Shown one piece after another: positions 24,601 through 36,013 of a stretch of DNA of 64,000 nt. The DNA lies in assembly GCA_949361645.1 (NCBI GenBank), contig OX442418.1:2028797-2092796 (forward strand), written 5' to 3'. The translations under genes and the position numbers were made by a program. Every line of letters starts with the position of its first letter. Position 1 is the first letter of the stretch. Origin of the DNA: Spongilla lacustris. Lineage: Eukaryota > Porifera > Demospongiae > Spongillida > Spongillidae. A model generated the notes under the pieces. It had not been told where the DNA came from. It ran no database searches and worked only from the letters and a program-made list of their open reading frames with translations.

Positions 24601-25201
24601 GCTGTTTTAGGCAGATATAAATTTTAACTCTTTTTGCCAAACACACACGATTTCCTACCTTTCATTAGGATTGTAGGCAATTTTTGTACACTCCTCCATC
24701 TTAATTGTGTATCTAAAGAGCCAATGGTAGAATGAGCTCCAAAGCAAATTAAAAACGAAGCCCTATGATGTTACATTATTCAAGTTCAACATTTTAAAAT
24801 GCAAAGACCATAGGTTGCAATAGAACACTTACACGTAGGCTAAAACAGCACTTTTTGCCTACAAGGCTACATGTAGGTGTTTGTTTGATCTACCATTAAC
24901 AATTCATTTATTTATCGATAGTACTGTAGCAGAATGAGGGTTTTTTTTGTAAATTAAGTGGAGAAAGTGAATCAGTTGTTTTTTTTTTTTGCTTTTAACT
25001 TCACACCCATATGTGCTCTATTTCAGGGGGCATACATTGTGCTTCAAACTATAAATGATTGCATTTACATGAAGAGTAAAATTAGCATTCAGGAGGAGAA
25101 TTTATATTTGAGCTAGTCATACCCAATTCTACTTGGCACTGTGAGTTTATGAGCACTCTTTCCATTATCCAATTACATTTCATGATTTTAATACACAAAT
25201 G
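21642..25201. repeat. Element 1-specific tandem duplication (two unequal units)
   Basis: Unit A (about 21,642-23,991) and unit B (about 23,992-25,201) share CAAGACAGCACTCTTGTGGG, the CCTGYACCAAGTGCAGGTAT stretch, the CTGTTGGGGCAYGCCCCTCA stretch and their ends. Unit B lacks the part of unit A between about 22,175 and 23,290. Element 2 has a single copy (about 37,655-39,235) with a different internal deletion (equivalent to about 21,770-22,510). This explains about 2 kb of the length difference between the elements. Confidence 0.8.
22037..22821. repeat. Fold-back repeat, ~350-bp arms
   Basis: ATGGGACAGTTTCCGA at 22,037 pairs with TCGGAAACTGTCCCAT ending at 22,821. Complementarity continues inward through CCCCACCGGGTTCAAACCC versus GGGTTTGAACCCGGTGGGG and AACAGATGGCATAAAAATTA, leaving a short centre near 22,395-22,490. 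No clean target duplication was seen. Only part survives in unit B and in Element 2 (about 38,760-39,090). Confidence 0.8.
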
Positions 25202-25214
25202 TAGGGTTATTTAT

Positions 25215-26138
25215 CACCGCATCCACGAGAAACGGGGGGAAATTTAGTCTATTTTGGGGCAAACTGAAAAATGATTAATTCCCTCTAGATTGAATTGCTT
25301 GGTTTTAAGTGGAGATTTCACTACATGTACCATTATGAGGCATGTTGCATTTTTTGTATCTCAAACAGACATACCATTGGCTCGAAACTTCATTGCATAG
25401 TTGATTGGTTCTAGCGTTATCGCGTAAGAGGTACAGATTTTTAAAATAGCATATTGCTTCTAGAGCATTACAATAAATGCGTAAAAACTGTATGAAACTA
25501 TGTGAAAATGGTTTAAAATTATGGCTCTAAGTTATCAACTCTCACGCTCAGTGTGATATGCAGTGCAAGGTAATGAAATAAGAAAACGGCATTACCGCGA
25601 GTGAATTTTTGCGTGGGCGGACTTCAAGAATCTTTCTTCCTGTTTTACTAAATAACATACCATGACTCTATCCAGACAGGTACAGACTGTATGTTTTGGT
25701 AGAACTAGCAAAACCTGCCTTCGCTGGCACTTTGGATGAGTGGACCACGCCCCCTGTGTACTGCGAGCGAAAATGTCTTGTAACTTACTGCTGAAATCGA
25801 GTGCAATAAAAGCTTTGGCTTGTTTGAAAAAGGAATTTATGTACCCTCCTATAGTTGTATAACCCAGCAATTTTGATTCAATAATACTCAAGGTGGTGGG
25901 AAACATGACCCTGAAAAAAGTGTATGCGAGGGCATTTACCACATCACGTACCCATTCGATATTTTCATGTAACAGGGAGTTATTTATAGAGCACCATTGC
26001 AGAAAAATTAGAAATTACTATTTACAAATGGGTGAGCTTTCTGATCATATTTTTTTTCCAGTCAAAAAAACGATAGGAGGGAATTATCAATATTCACAAA
26101 TGCCCCAAAATTTCCCCGTGTCTCTCATGGATGCGGTG
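25215..26138. mobile_element. Nested 924-bp inverted-repeat element, Element 1
   Basis: Ends CACCGCATCCACGAGA and its complement TCTCATGGATGCGGTG, flanked by TTAT at 25,211-25,214 and TTAT at 26,139-26,142. It is present at the same place in Element 2 (36,707-37,636), flanked there by ATAA on both sides, as expected for the inverse strand. An unrecognised minus-strand frame of 116 codons (25,592-25,942) contains GYINSFFKQAKAFIALDF. Its Element 2 copy is open for at least 91 codons. The 4-bp duplication does not by itself define a superfamily. Confidence 0.65.
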
Positions 26139-26277
26139 TTATAAAGTGTTAAACATGGATATAAAATAGTAATTACACATACATACTTTGAATACCATTA
26201 TTACCATTATTGTGTTTGCAGCAATATTACTGCAACCAACAGCAGTAGGAGCATTTCGAATGGCATGCTGTGCACTT

Positions 26278-26800
26278 TCATTGCACATAAGGTGTTGATT
26301 CAGTTTTCGTCTGATACATTGGTTGTACATAATTAGTGGTGAGTAGTATGATCGTCATAGGCCTAAAATGCAGAGAAAAAATAATACATTTACATACATG
26401 TACATCTAGAAATAGAATTATAGTTGCCTCCTCAATGACTTCCCCTTCATTTGAATGCCGGCAAACTGTTCGCCCATCTTCTAGGAATTCATTAAGAATC
26501 AGCTGGTGACCCAGTTTGCCAATTAATGCAATAAAGCTATCAACATATTTGGGATCTGAAAAAGCCTGCTCAGACTCATATTTGTAGGCCATATAGGCAT
26601 CGACAGTGCAGATCCCAAAAAATGGTTCCAAACATGTGATACCACCAACAGTCAGTGTACCATGTCACATTCCATTGCCAGCGAACCTTGGTGCAATATC
26701 AATTACACTAAAGTTTTCACAATTATGTGCGGTCGTTTGACATGCTACCTCTTATGGTGACATGGGTGAATGCTTGGCTGTGGAGCCGCAGTTTGATATG
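26278..26800 (-). pseudogene. piggyBac-like transposase relic, Element 1
   Basis: Minus-strand frame with EPFFGICTVDAYMAYKYE, SFIALIGKLGHQLILNEF and upstream, across stops, KFIISNCGSTAKHSP and DIAPRFAGNGM. The order (strand-swap segment with CGST, then VDAYMAYKYE, then a GKLxxQLI helix) recalls the C-terminal part of DDE_Tnp_1_7 (piggyBac-derived) proteins. Several stops interrupt it. The Element 2 copy is at 36,014-36,466 (plus). Assignment is by remembered motif order only. Confidence 0.4.
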
Positions 26801-28455
26801 ATGAATTTGAGGTTCTTCTTGGCCTGTATGGACAGTTGTTGCCTCAAGCAGAATGTGATCACCAATTCATATCCTCAGATTCTCCTGTAGCCCACATGGT
26901 TAATAAATGCTTAGGGAAACCTTAAGTTGCTCCATGGCTGTTTAGAGCCTCCAGTGTTTTCACAGAGGAAAAGACACTATTGACATGTACAACATGCAAG
27001 GATCTAAAATAGTGCTATGTTAATAATAAGGTGCACCCCCCCCCCCCCCCCCCCCCTCGTCATTGCATCACATGCAAGCCAATCTCATTCGTCCTTGTAT
27101 GTGCTGAACATTTCTTATTTTACGAGCACTAAAGGAATTGTTTGTACATGAGGCATTGAGGTTAATAATAGCCTTTGTAAGGATTCTTAAGAGTTGTACT
27201 TCAATAGCACCTTGGCATTACATATAGCAATCTTGAACATAGGACACCAAGACTAGGTACTTAATATTGCTTCAAGAAAAAATGAGAAAAAAAAAAAGTG
27301 TCCATTTATAGTTGGTAGTAAAATCTAGGCTTCAAATTGATATTGGCACGTACTTATCTGTTCCTAAGCTGAATTTGAAAGATAGGAAGGTAGCTATTGA
27401 TGCCAGCTGTGCATGTAAAAAAAAAGTCACAAAGGCACTTATGTAGAAAAAGATAATAGTCTTGTTTACATAAGTGGTTAGAATTTATCAATGCCCCGAA
27501 CTGTTTCATCCGTGGTTGTGCCATCCGACCACTTTATGCAATTCCGACACTGGTGACCGGCTCCGATGATCTGTGCAACACTTCTAGAGCAATTCTGATT
27601 CTTTTTATATCTTTCCTACAATAGCATCACCAACGATGAAGTTGTTTCCCATTTTCGCTGTAATGCCCACAAATTGATGGATGTGCAATGTCTGGATGCT
27701 TTCATCTTGTGACACAAGATGAAAGATATTGGAAAACCAAGTAGCATGCACTAAATACTAAATAAGACGAAACATTGTTAGAGTTTTAAAAGCAGCCATT
27801 TGTTATTTTCAGCACTTTAGTTAGTCCTAGGGCGATTGGAGGTTAAAAAGGTTGAAGTATATTATGACTGAGGTTTCTAAAGATGTTTCAGTAATAGAAC
27901 AATGCACGAATTTGATCATGTAGGCCCTTTCAAAATGGGTGTGTACCTTATAGGCAAACCAATATGACCTAATAACACTGTATTGTATATATAAACCACA
28001 TATCCACTGTTGTGGGCAAACCTGGTAAATGTTTTGCGTGTACCAAGTAGTGTAATTTAGGCTACCAAAAAATGTACCACCTGCATGGTACAATTTTTGT
28101 GTGCCAGACTGTGGATATGAGGATAGCAGGTGTTCAGTGTGGGGAAGCTGTGTGATGAACCTTGTATATGGTGCATGTGTGACAGAGTAGAAGCATACAA
28201 TGTATGCAATCTCTTGTGTGATGTCATCTTATTCACCCCCTCCTCTCCCGCACAAACAGTGTTGGTGTAGGGAATTGAGTCCACCTATAACTTTGTATGT
28301 TGTGACCTGCTGGGCATCTTGAGCACATTCATTGTGCACCAATGGCTACCAATAAAGGTGAATATGAGGATGGTAGGTTTTCTGTGTACTAATATTGTGG
28401 GGATGGTGTAAAATCATTGATTGGGTAAGGGTGTGCAAACAAATAATACCCATAG
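26801..28455. other. Element 1 interior, no recognised gene
   Basis: Includes a 21-bp C run at 27,036-27,056 and a short hairpin CTTTCATCTTGTGACACAAG near 27,703. A degenerate module (GTGGATATGAGGATR...GTTCWGTGTGGGGAAGC) lies at 28,105-28,290 and also recurs at about 21,170-21,390 and 21,455-21,620. Confidence 0.45.
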
Positions 28456-28457
28456 TA

Positions 28458-29995
28458 CAGTGGAAACCATCACACTTGCTCCTATAATTTTTTTGTACTG
28501 TTATTTTGTTCACTTGAATATATTTCAATAACAATGAGCTCAAATGGAAATCTGACAAGACAGATATAGTGTACAACTATTTTTCAATATATACTGAAAG
28601 TTAAAAAGCATCACGTGACTATTTACTTTAGTTATTAACACTTGTTGTGACCCAAGTACAAAAGGAATTGTAAGCATAATTCCTCCTCCTCCTGTAGGCA
28701 ATAGATCTTAACCATACTTGCAATATATCTAAAGAACAAGCATTAGCAACCTTTGGCCGCGTCGGTTTTTAAGTCCGGTAAATAGTTACGGTATTATCGA
28801 GCTAGACATGCGTTTTTAGCTCGTAAAAGCTTAGCGATGCAATTTCGTAGTACTCTCTCACTGGACTGCTATATTTCGTTTCCGAGTCGTCACATGTTAG
28901 ATCTATCGCGAAATTGTACTTGGGAGGCAATAGACCCTCCTTTGCCGTTAAAAAAGTGCCATCAGAGCTGAGTACCTGAAAACATCCGCCATATCGCGAT
29001 GAATTGCATTTTAAACGTCATTATTGCGTCATTTTGTATCATGAATATATTTATAATGTGACGTATGGGCAAAGATGATGAAGCATCAAATTGGGCAGGT
29101 TACAAGAAACGTCAAAGAGCAAGAGGCAACTTTAAAGCTGGAAGCGAAGCGGACCCAATTATATATAGCCTATTTTGAAGCTGCCATGAAGGATTGGAAG
29201 CTTTGGGTGATAGAACGCTACCCTTGCGAATGTCTTGATGGCCCATAAAGCTTCCCGATTTGATGCTACTGATTTACTAGACGTTCGCCGTGAGTGGCTG
29301 CAAGACGCAGCATCGTTAGGTTAAGAACCGTTTTCACAATCCTCATTGAGTCAATGACAGCACTTGCATCCATTCGTATCATCTCTGCCGATACTTCACA
29401 TTATAAATATATTCATGATACAAAATGACGCAATGATGACGTTTAAAATGCATTCATCGCGATATGGCGGATGTTTTCAGGTACTCAGCTCTGATGGCAC
29501 TTTTTTAACGGCAAAGGAGGGTCTATTGCCTCCCAAGTACGATTTCGCGATAGATCTAACATGTGACGACTCGGAAACGAAATATAGCAGTCCAGTGAGA
29601 GAGTACTACGAAATTGCATCGCTAAGCTTTTACGAGCTAAAAATGCATATCTAGCTCGATAATACCGTAACTATTTACCGGACTTAAAAACCGACGCGGC
29701 CAAAGGTTGCTAATGCTTGTTCTTTAGATATATTGCAAGTATGGTTAAGATCTATTGCCTACAGGAGGAGGAATTATGCTTACAATTTTTTTTGTACTTG
29801 GGTCAAAACAAGTGTTAATAACTAAAGTAAATAGTCACGTGATGCTTTTTAACTTTCAGTATATATTGAAAAATAGTTGTACACTATACCTGTCTTGTCA
29901 GATTTCCATTTGAGCTCATTGTTATTGAAATATATTCAAGTGAACAAAATAACAGTACAAAAAAATTATAGGAGCAAGTGTAATGGTTTCCACTG
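28458..29995. mobile_element. 1,538-bp TA-duplicating inverted-repeat element
   Basis: Begins CAGTGGAAACCATCACACTT and ends with the complement (AAGTGTAATGGTTTCCACTG). Its arms are about 600 bp each (28,458-29,060 and 29,398-29,995) around a ~337-bp spacer. TA flanks it at 28,456-28,457 and 29,996-29,997. Element 2 carries the empty site (about 34,370-34,378) with a single TA and the same flanking bases. The CAGT terminus and TA duplication fit the Tc1/mariner-pogo group. No transposase frame is visible, so it is non-autonomous. The spacer contains no gene that I recognise. Confidence 0.92.
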
Positions 29996-30291
29996 TACAG
30001 TATACATGTAGCATGCATGCAGATTAATATAAAGGATTGGACGGTACTATTGTAGTGTGGGTTGTATTGTAGACACATATGCAAGTATTATTATATCACC
30101 TATTCTTCCCTCTTCCTTCAGCGCAGAGATGGTTTTTATGCTGCATCAATGCATAATCATATATATCAGTGAGGATGTCTAGTGGTGCTGTGGGAACCCA
30201 ATGGGATCATCCTGGTGTTCACAGTGGATAGATCAAGTGGAGGTGGTAACTACTCTGCTATGGCAACAGTTGCTGTTCCTGCATCCCCCAG

Positions 30292-30549
30292 TTACCTTGG
30301 TAGCCAGATACTGTAGCTGCAAGCAGCATTGGTTCCACCAACCCCAAACACACAAGTAGGTTTGCAGCATGTCCTTGCCAGATTGAGTAGGCTGTGGGCT
30401 TGTAAACTCTTTTTTCTGTGGAACAGGGGTGTATTTATTTCTATGTCTACAAAACCTACTTGCAATTCATGAGGAAAAAAATCTAGGATTTCAATTAGGA
30501 CAGTTTCAAGGCAGGGGGAGGATTTGGGAGGGAATGTGCCCTCCCACAC
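30292..30549 (-). CDS. Conserved open frame, unknown, Element 1
   Basis: An 85-codon minus-strand frame with LEILDFFPHELQVGFVDIEI-like and LARTCCKPTCVFGVGGTNAA segments. Element 2 keeps the equivalent frame (33,740-34,078, plus) with few changes. No domain recognised. Shared openness may only reflect recent common descent. Confidence 0.25.
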   Translation of the reverse strand: MWEGTFPPKSSPCLETVLIEILDFFPHELQVGFVDIEINTPLFHRKKSLQAHSLLNLARTCCKPTCVFGVGGTNAACSYSIWLPR

Positions 30550-31590
30550 AAAGTTTTAATGTGATAGTTGGTTTATGCAGCCTCATACTAGCACTAGCTT
30601 TGCAGTGCATTGTACTGCGATATTTAACCAATTAATTTTACCTTTAATCCCCCGTTGTCCTACGCGTAGGACACAAGTAAAAATTAATTTTTAGCAAACT
30701 CACGTAAGCAGAGAACAAATCAAAATCTCATTGTATTGTAGAAATGGTTATCAATTCAGAAAATACTGGTGCTTCCTTGCAATTCAGATTCAACTACAGT
30801 CAATAGTGCATTGCTAAAAGATGCATTTTCGGTAAATCGCAACCAACTTCAAGTACCAACACATAATGTTACAAAGAGCAGAATAACATGTTAACGGAAA
30901 ACAGCACTAAGCAAATAAAAATGTACATTGTAGATTTGGAATTTGCTAGCTTGACAAACGTATGAAGGATAGGTATTTGTCGATCGCTTGTTGCTGGAAT
31001 AGCAAATAGAATGGACAAAATCTTGAAAACGTACAGTGCGTTTTTGGTAAATATGGCAAAACCAATCACTGCCATAGACTGTTTTAAGTAGCACACACAT
31101 CACGCTTCAAAAAACATTCAAAAAAAGTTATACTTGTTGTACGTTTTCTTTTTTCTGTGAGAATTAAATTCTCCAATGCATTTTTAAGAACCACATGCAT
31201 TTTTTTTACATCATGTATAACCAAGCGTGTGATTTAAAAATTAGATTTGAAATTTAGCGCGATAGACACATCAAACAACAGTACAGAATTGGATGCCAAA
31301 CACCTGCAGAATTTTCAAATATTGGTCCTATGTGTAGGGACTTGGACCTGGGGATTTAAGGTTTAACACATCTGAGTAAGTCTGGGGAGGAGAGGGGACA
31401 ATGGCAGGGGGCAATCTTGTATAAGATGGTTATTACAAGCTTTTATCATGATCTCATTTTCCCCTTGCAGCTCCTTCTACTGTTAGCCAGCACTGTGTGT
31501 TCACTGACACACGAATTCGTTTGACATTCGTGAGCGCGCTGGGACATACCTAGACATCTCCAGATGTATTAGATCTCTGCATGAATATAT

Positions 31591-31782
31591 CTACACAGTT
31601 ACCAACTGAACACCATTGATGTCTGTAACTGTTTCCATTGGTAAACGAGCTGAGTTATACAGATCGTCGTCATATGCATGTGACTTCTACACAGTTACCA
31701 ACTGAACACCATTGATGTCTGTAACTGTTTCCATTGGTAAACGAGCTGAGTTATACAGATCGTCGTCATATGCATGTGACTT
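31591..31782. repeat. Exact 96-bp tandem duplication, Element 1 only
   Basis: Two adjacent, apparently identical 96-bp units beginning CTACACAGTTACCAACTG (31,591 and 31,687). Element 2 has one copy (about 32,690-32,795). It lies just inside the right terminal repeat. Confidence 0.9.
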
Positions 31783-31790
31783 GCATGGTC

Positions 31791-32170
31791 AGAACGTACC
31801 GTTCCTACGTACTGTCCAATTAGAAGATGCACGGAGAGGAAGGAAGCTGAGCGTACTGCCGGCACTCGGCTGATTTAATATATACTATACAAGCAAAACA
31901 AATTCCCTGGATCCAAACCGTAGCCTGGTACGGAACGATGGCAATGGTATTATGCAATCACGACAATAAACAGCTAAGAGATATCATGTCTGTAACGGAG
32001 CTGTAACGAGATGGCACCACGAGACGGCACGACCCGAATACGAGATGGCACGACCCGAATACGAGACGGCACGACCCGAATACGAGATGGCGCGACCCGA
32101 ATACGAGATGGCGCGACCCGAATACGAAAAGCGAGCGCGTGTCGAATTATGGCAGTGATCACCCCCCATA
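31791..32170 (-). repeat. Element 1 right terminal inverted repeat
   Basis: Complement of the left repeat, from ATGGTCAGAACGTACC inward of the terminus to ...CACCCCCCATA. It contains five full CGCGACCCGAATACG-type subrepeats plus a partial one (32,010-32,128). Confidence 0.85.
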
Positions 32171-32262
32171 CAATTCAGCGCAAGCTGGACAGCACTCTTT
32201 GACGATGATATTGATTCACTCGTGATAAAAAGACAACGCGCTGAAATATCATTCTTGTTTAC
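32171..32262. other. 92-bp target DNA between the two giant elements
   Basis: CAATTC (32,171-32,176, duplication of Element 1), 80 bp of unique sequence, then GTTTAC (32,257-32,262, duplication of Element 2). It shows two independent insertions in opposite orientation 80-86 bp apart. Confidence 0.9.
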
Positions 32263-32695
32263 TATGGGGGGTGATCACTGCCATAATTCGACACGCGCAC
32301 GCTTTTCGTATTCGGGTCGCGCCATCTCGTATTCGGGTCGCGCCGTCTCGTATTCGGGTCGTGCCGTTTCGTATTCGGGTCGTGCCATCTCGTATTCGGG
32401 TCGTGCCGTCTCGTATTTGGGTGGTGCCATCTCGTTACAGCTCCGTAACAGTACGTTAGGTAAGAACATTCTGTTACAGCTCCGTTACAGACATGATATC
32501 TCTTAGCCGTTTATTGTCGTGATTGCATAATACCATTGCCATCGTTCCGTACCAGGCTACGGTTTGGATCCAGGGAATTTGTTTTGCTTGTATAGTATAT
32601 ATTAAATCAGCCGAGTGCCGGCAGTACGCTCAGCTTCCTTCCTCTCCGTGCATCTTCTAATTGGACAGTACGTAGGAACGGTACGTTCTGACCAT
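32263..32695 (+). repeat. Element 2 left terminal inverted repeat
   Basis: Same structure as 11,846-12,251, with six 21-bp subrepeats (about 32,307-32,432) instead of five, ending at GTACGTTCTGACCAT. Confidence 0.85.
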
Positions 32696-33266
32696 GCAAG
32701 TCACATGCAATGACGACGATCTGTATAACTCAGCTCGTTTACCAATGGAAACAGTTACAGACATCAATGGTGTTCAGTTGGTAACTGTGTAGATATATTC
32801 ATGCAGAGATCTAATACATCTGGAGATGTCTAGGTATGTCCCAGCGCGCTCACGAATGTCAAACGAATTCGTGTGTCAGTGAACACACAGTGCTGGCTAA
32901 CAGTAGAAGGAGCTGCAAGGGGAAAATGAGATCATGATAAAAGCTTGTAATAAACATCTTATACAAGATTGCCCCCTGCCATTGTCCCCTCTCCTCCCCA
33001 GACTTACTCAGATGTGTTAAACCTTAAATCCCCAGGTCCAAGTCCCTACGCATAGGACCAATATTTGAAAATTCTGCAGGTGTTTGGCATCCAATTCTGT
33101 ACTGTTGTTTGATGTGTCTATTGCGCTAAATTTCAGATCTAATTTTTAAATCACACACTTGGTTACATGATGTAAAAAAAATGCAGGTGGTTCTTAAAAA
33201 TGCATTGGAGAATTTAATTCTCACAGAAAAAAGAAAGTATAACCTTTTTTGAATGTTTTTTGAAGC

Positions 33267-34078
33267 GTGATGTGTGTGCTACTTAAAACAGTCTATGGCA
33301 GTGATTGGTTTTGCCATATTTACCAAAAACGCACTGTACGTTTTCAAGATTTTGTCCATTCTGTTTGCTATTCCAGCAACAAGCGATTGACAATTACCTA
33401 TCCTTCATATGTTTGTCGAGCTAGCAAATTCCAAATCTACAATGTACATTTTTATTTGCTTAGTGCTGTTTTCCGTTAACATGTTATTCTGCTCTTTGTA
33501 ACATTATGTGTTGGTACTTGAAGTTGGTTTGCAATTTACAGAAAATGCATCTTTTAGCAATGCGCTATTGACTGTAGTTGAATCTGAATTGCAAGGAAGC
33601 ACCAGTATTTTCTGAATTGATAACCATTTCTACAATACAATGAGATTTTGATTTGTTCTCTGCTTATGTGAGTTTGCTAAAAATTAATTTTTACTTGTGT
33701 CCTAAGCGTAGGACAACGGGGGATTAAAGGTAAAATTAATTGGTTGAATATCGCAGTACAATGCACTGCAAAGCTAGTGCTAGTATGAGGCTGCATAAAC
33801 CAACTATCACATTAAAACTTTGTGTGGGAGGGCACATCCCCTCCCAAATCCTCTCCTGCCTTGAAACTGTCCTAATTAAAATCCTAAATTTTTTCCCTCA
33901 TGAATTGCAAGTAGGTTTTGTAGACATAGAAATAAATACACCCCTGTTCCACAGAAAAAAGAGTTTACAAGCCCACAGCCTACTCAATCTGGCAAGGACA
34001 TGCTGCAAATCTACTTGTGTGTTTGGGGTTGGTGGAACCAATGCTGCTTGCAGCTACAGTATCTGGCTACCAAGGTAA
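33267..34078 (+). other. Two conserved open frames of unknown function, Element 2
   Basis: The plus-strand frames at 33,267-33,479 (70 codons, GSDWFCHIYQKRTVRFQDF) and 33,740-34,078 (112 codons, LARTCCKSTCVFGVGGTNAA) mirror minus-strand frames of Element 1 at 30,891-31,103 and 30,292-30,549. No family recognised and no splice structure evident. Confidence 0.25.
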
Positions 34079-36013
34079 CTGGGGGATGCAGGAACAGCAA
34101 CTGTTGCCACAGCAGAGTAGTTACCACCTCCACTGGATCTATCCACTGTGAACACCAGGATGATCCCATTGGGTTCCCACAGCACCACTAGACATCCTCA
34201 CTGATATATATGATTATGCACTGATGCAGCATAAGAACCATCCCTGCGCTGAAGGGAGAGGGGAGAATAGGTGATATAATAATACTTGCATATGCGTCTA
34301 CAATACAACCCACACTACAATAGTACCGTCCAATCCTTTATATTAATCTGCATGCATGCTACATGTATACTGTACAATGGGTATTATTTGTTTGCACACC
34401 CTTACCCAATCAATGATTTTACACCATCCCCACAATATTAGTACACAGAAAACCTACCATCTTCATATCCACCGTTATTGGTAGCCATTGGTGCACAATG
34501 AATGCGCTCAAGATGCCCAGCAGGTCACAACATACAATGTTACAGGTGGACTCAATTCCCTACACCAACACTGTTTGTGCGGGAGAGGAGGGGGTGAATA
34601 AGATGCCATCACACAAGAGATTGCATACATTGTATGCTTCTACTCTGTCACACATGCACCATATACAAGGTTCATAACACAGCTTCCCCACACTGAACAC
34701 ATGCTATCCTCATATCCACAGTCTGGCACACAAAAATTGTACCATGCAGGTGGTACATTTTTTGGTAGCCTAAATTACACTACTTGGTACACGCAGAACA
34801 TTTACCAGGTTTGCCCACAACAGTGGATATGTGGTTCATATATACAATACAGTGTTATTAGGTCATATTGGTTTGCCTATAAGGTACACACCCATTTTGA
34901 AAGGGCCTACATGATCAAATTTGTGCATTGTTCTATTACTGAAACATCTTTAGAAACCTCAGTCATAATATACTTCAACCTTTTTAACCTCCAATCGCCC
35001 TAGGACTAACTAAAGTGCTGAATATAACAAATGGCTGCTTTTAAAACTCTAACAATGTTTCGTCTTATTTAGTATTTAGTGCATGCTACTTGGTTTTCCA
35101 TTATCTTTCATCTTGTGTCACAAGATAAAAGCATCCAGACATTGCACATCCATCAATTTGTGGGCATTACAGCGAAAATGGGAAACAACTTCATCGTTGG
35201 TGATGCTGTTGTAGGAAAGATATAAAAAGAATCAGAATTGTTCTTTAAGTGTTGCACAGGTCATCGGAGCAGGTCACCAGTGTCAGAATCACATAAAGTG
35301 GTCGGATGGCACAACCATGGATGAAACAGTTCAGGGCATTGATAAATTCTAACCACTTATGTAAACAAGACTATTATCTTTTTCTACATAAGTGCCTTTG
35401 TGACCTTTTACATGCACAGCTGGCATCAATAGCTACATGTACCTTCCTATCTTTCAAATTCAGCTTAGGAACAGATAAGTACGTGCCAATATCAATTTGA
35501 AGCCTAGATTTTACTACCAACTATAAATGGACACTTTTTTCTCATTTTTTCTTGAAGCAATATTAAATACCTAGTCTTGGTGTCCTATGTTCAAGATTGC
35601 TATATGTAATGCTAAGGTGCTATTGAAGTACAACTCTTAAGAATCCTTACAAAGGCTATTATTAACCTCAATGCCTCATACACAAACAATTCCTTTAGTG
35701 CTCGTAAAATAAGAAATGTTCAGCGCATACAAGGACGAATGAGATTGGCTTGCATGTGATGCAATGACGGGGGGTGGGGGTGGGGGGGCACCTTGCGATT
35801 AACATAGCACTATTTTGGATCCTTGTATGTTGTACATGTCAATAGTGCCTTTTCCTCTGTGAAAACACTGGAGGCTCTAAACAGCCATGGAGCAACTTAA
35901 GGTTTCCCTAAGCATTTATTAACCATGTGGGCTACAGGAGAGTCTGAGGATATGAATTGGTGATCACATCCTGCTTGAGGCAACAACTGTCCATACAGGC
36001 CAAGAAGAACCTT

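Larger units (their letters stand above)
11846..32170 (+). mobile_element. Element 1: 20.3-kb giant DNA transposon with TIRs
   Basis: Begins TATGGGGGGTGAACACTG and ends with the inverted form ...CACCCCCCATA, bounded by direct CAATTC repeats. Terminal inverted repeats are about 406 bp (left) and 380 bp (right), each containing a 21-bp subterminal array. From left to right it holds an integrase relic (13.5-14.8 kb, plus strand), a duplicated integrase C-terminal exon (16.6 kb), a palindromic-module array (17.7 kb), a PHD-like exon (18.9 kb), an unrecognised exon (20.7 kb), a local tandem duplication (21.6-25.2 kb), a nested 924-bp element (25.2-26.1 kb), a piggyBac-like relic on minus (26.3-26.8 kb) and a nested TA-duplicating element (28.46-30.0 kb). 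Size and 6-bp duplication recall Polinton/Maverick, but I see no polymerase B, capsid, protease or packaging ATPase. No open transposase survives, so it is presumably immobile or was mobilised in trans. Confidence 0.88.

Noticed and set aside
29364..29654. 96-codon plus-strand frame in the TA element
   Set aside because: It lies within one inverted arm; its complement on the other arm is not maintained as a gene and no transposase motif is present.
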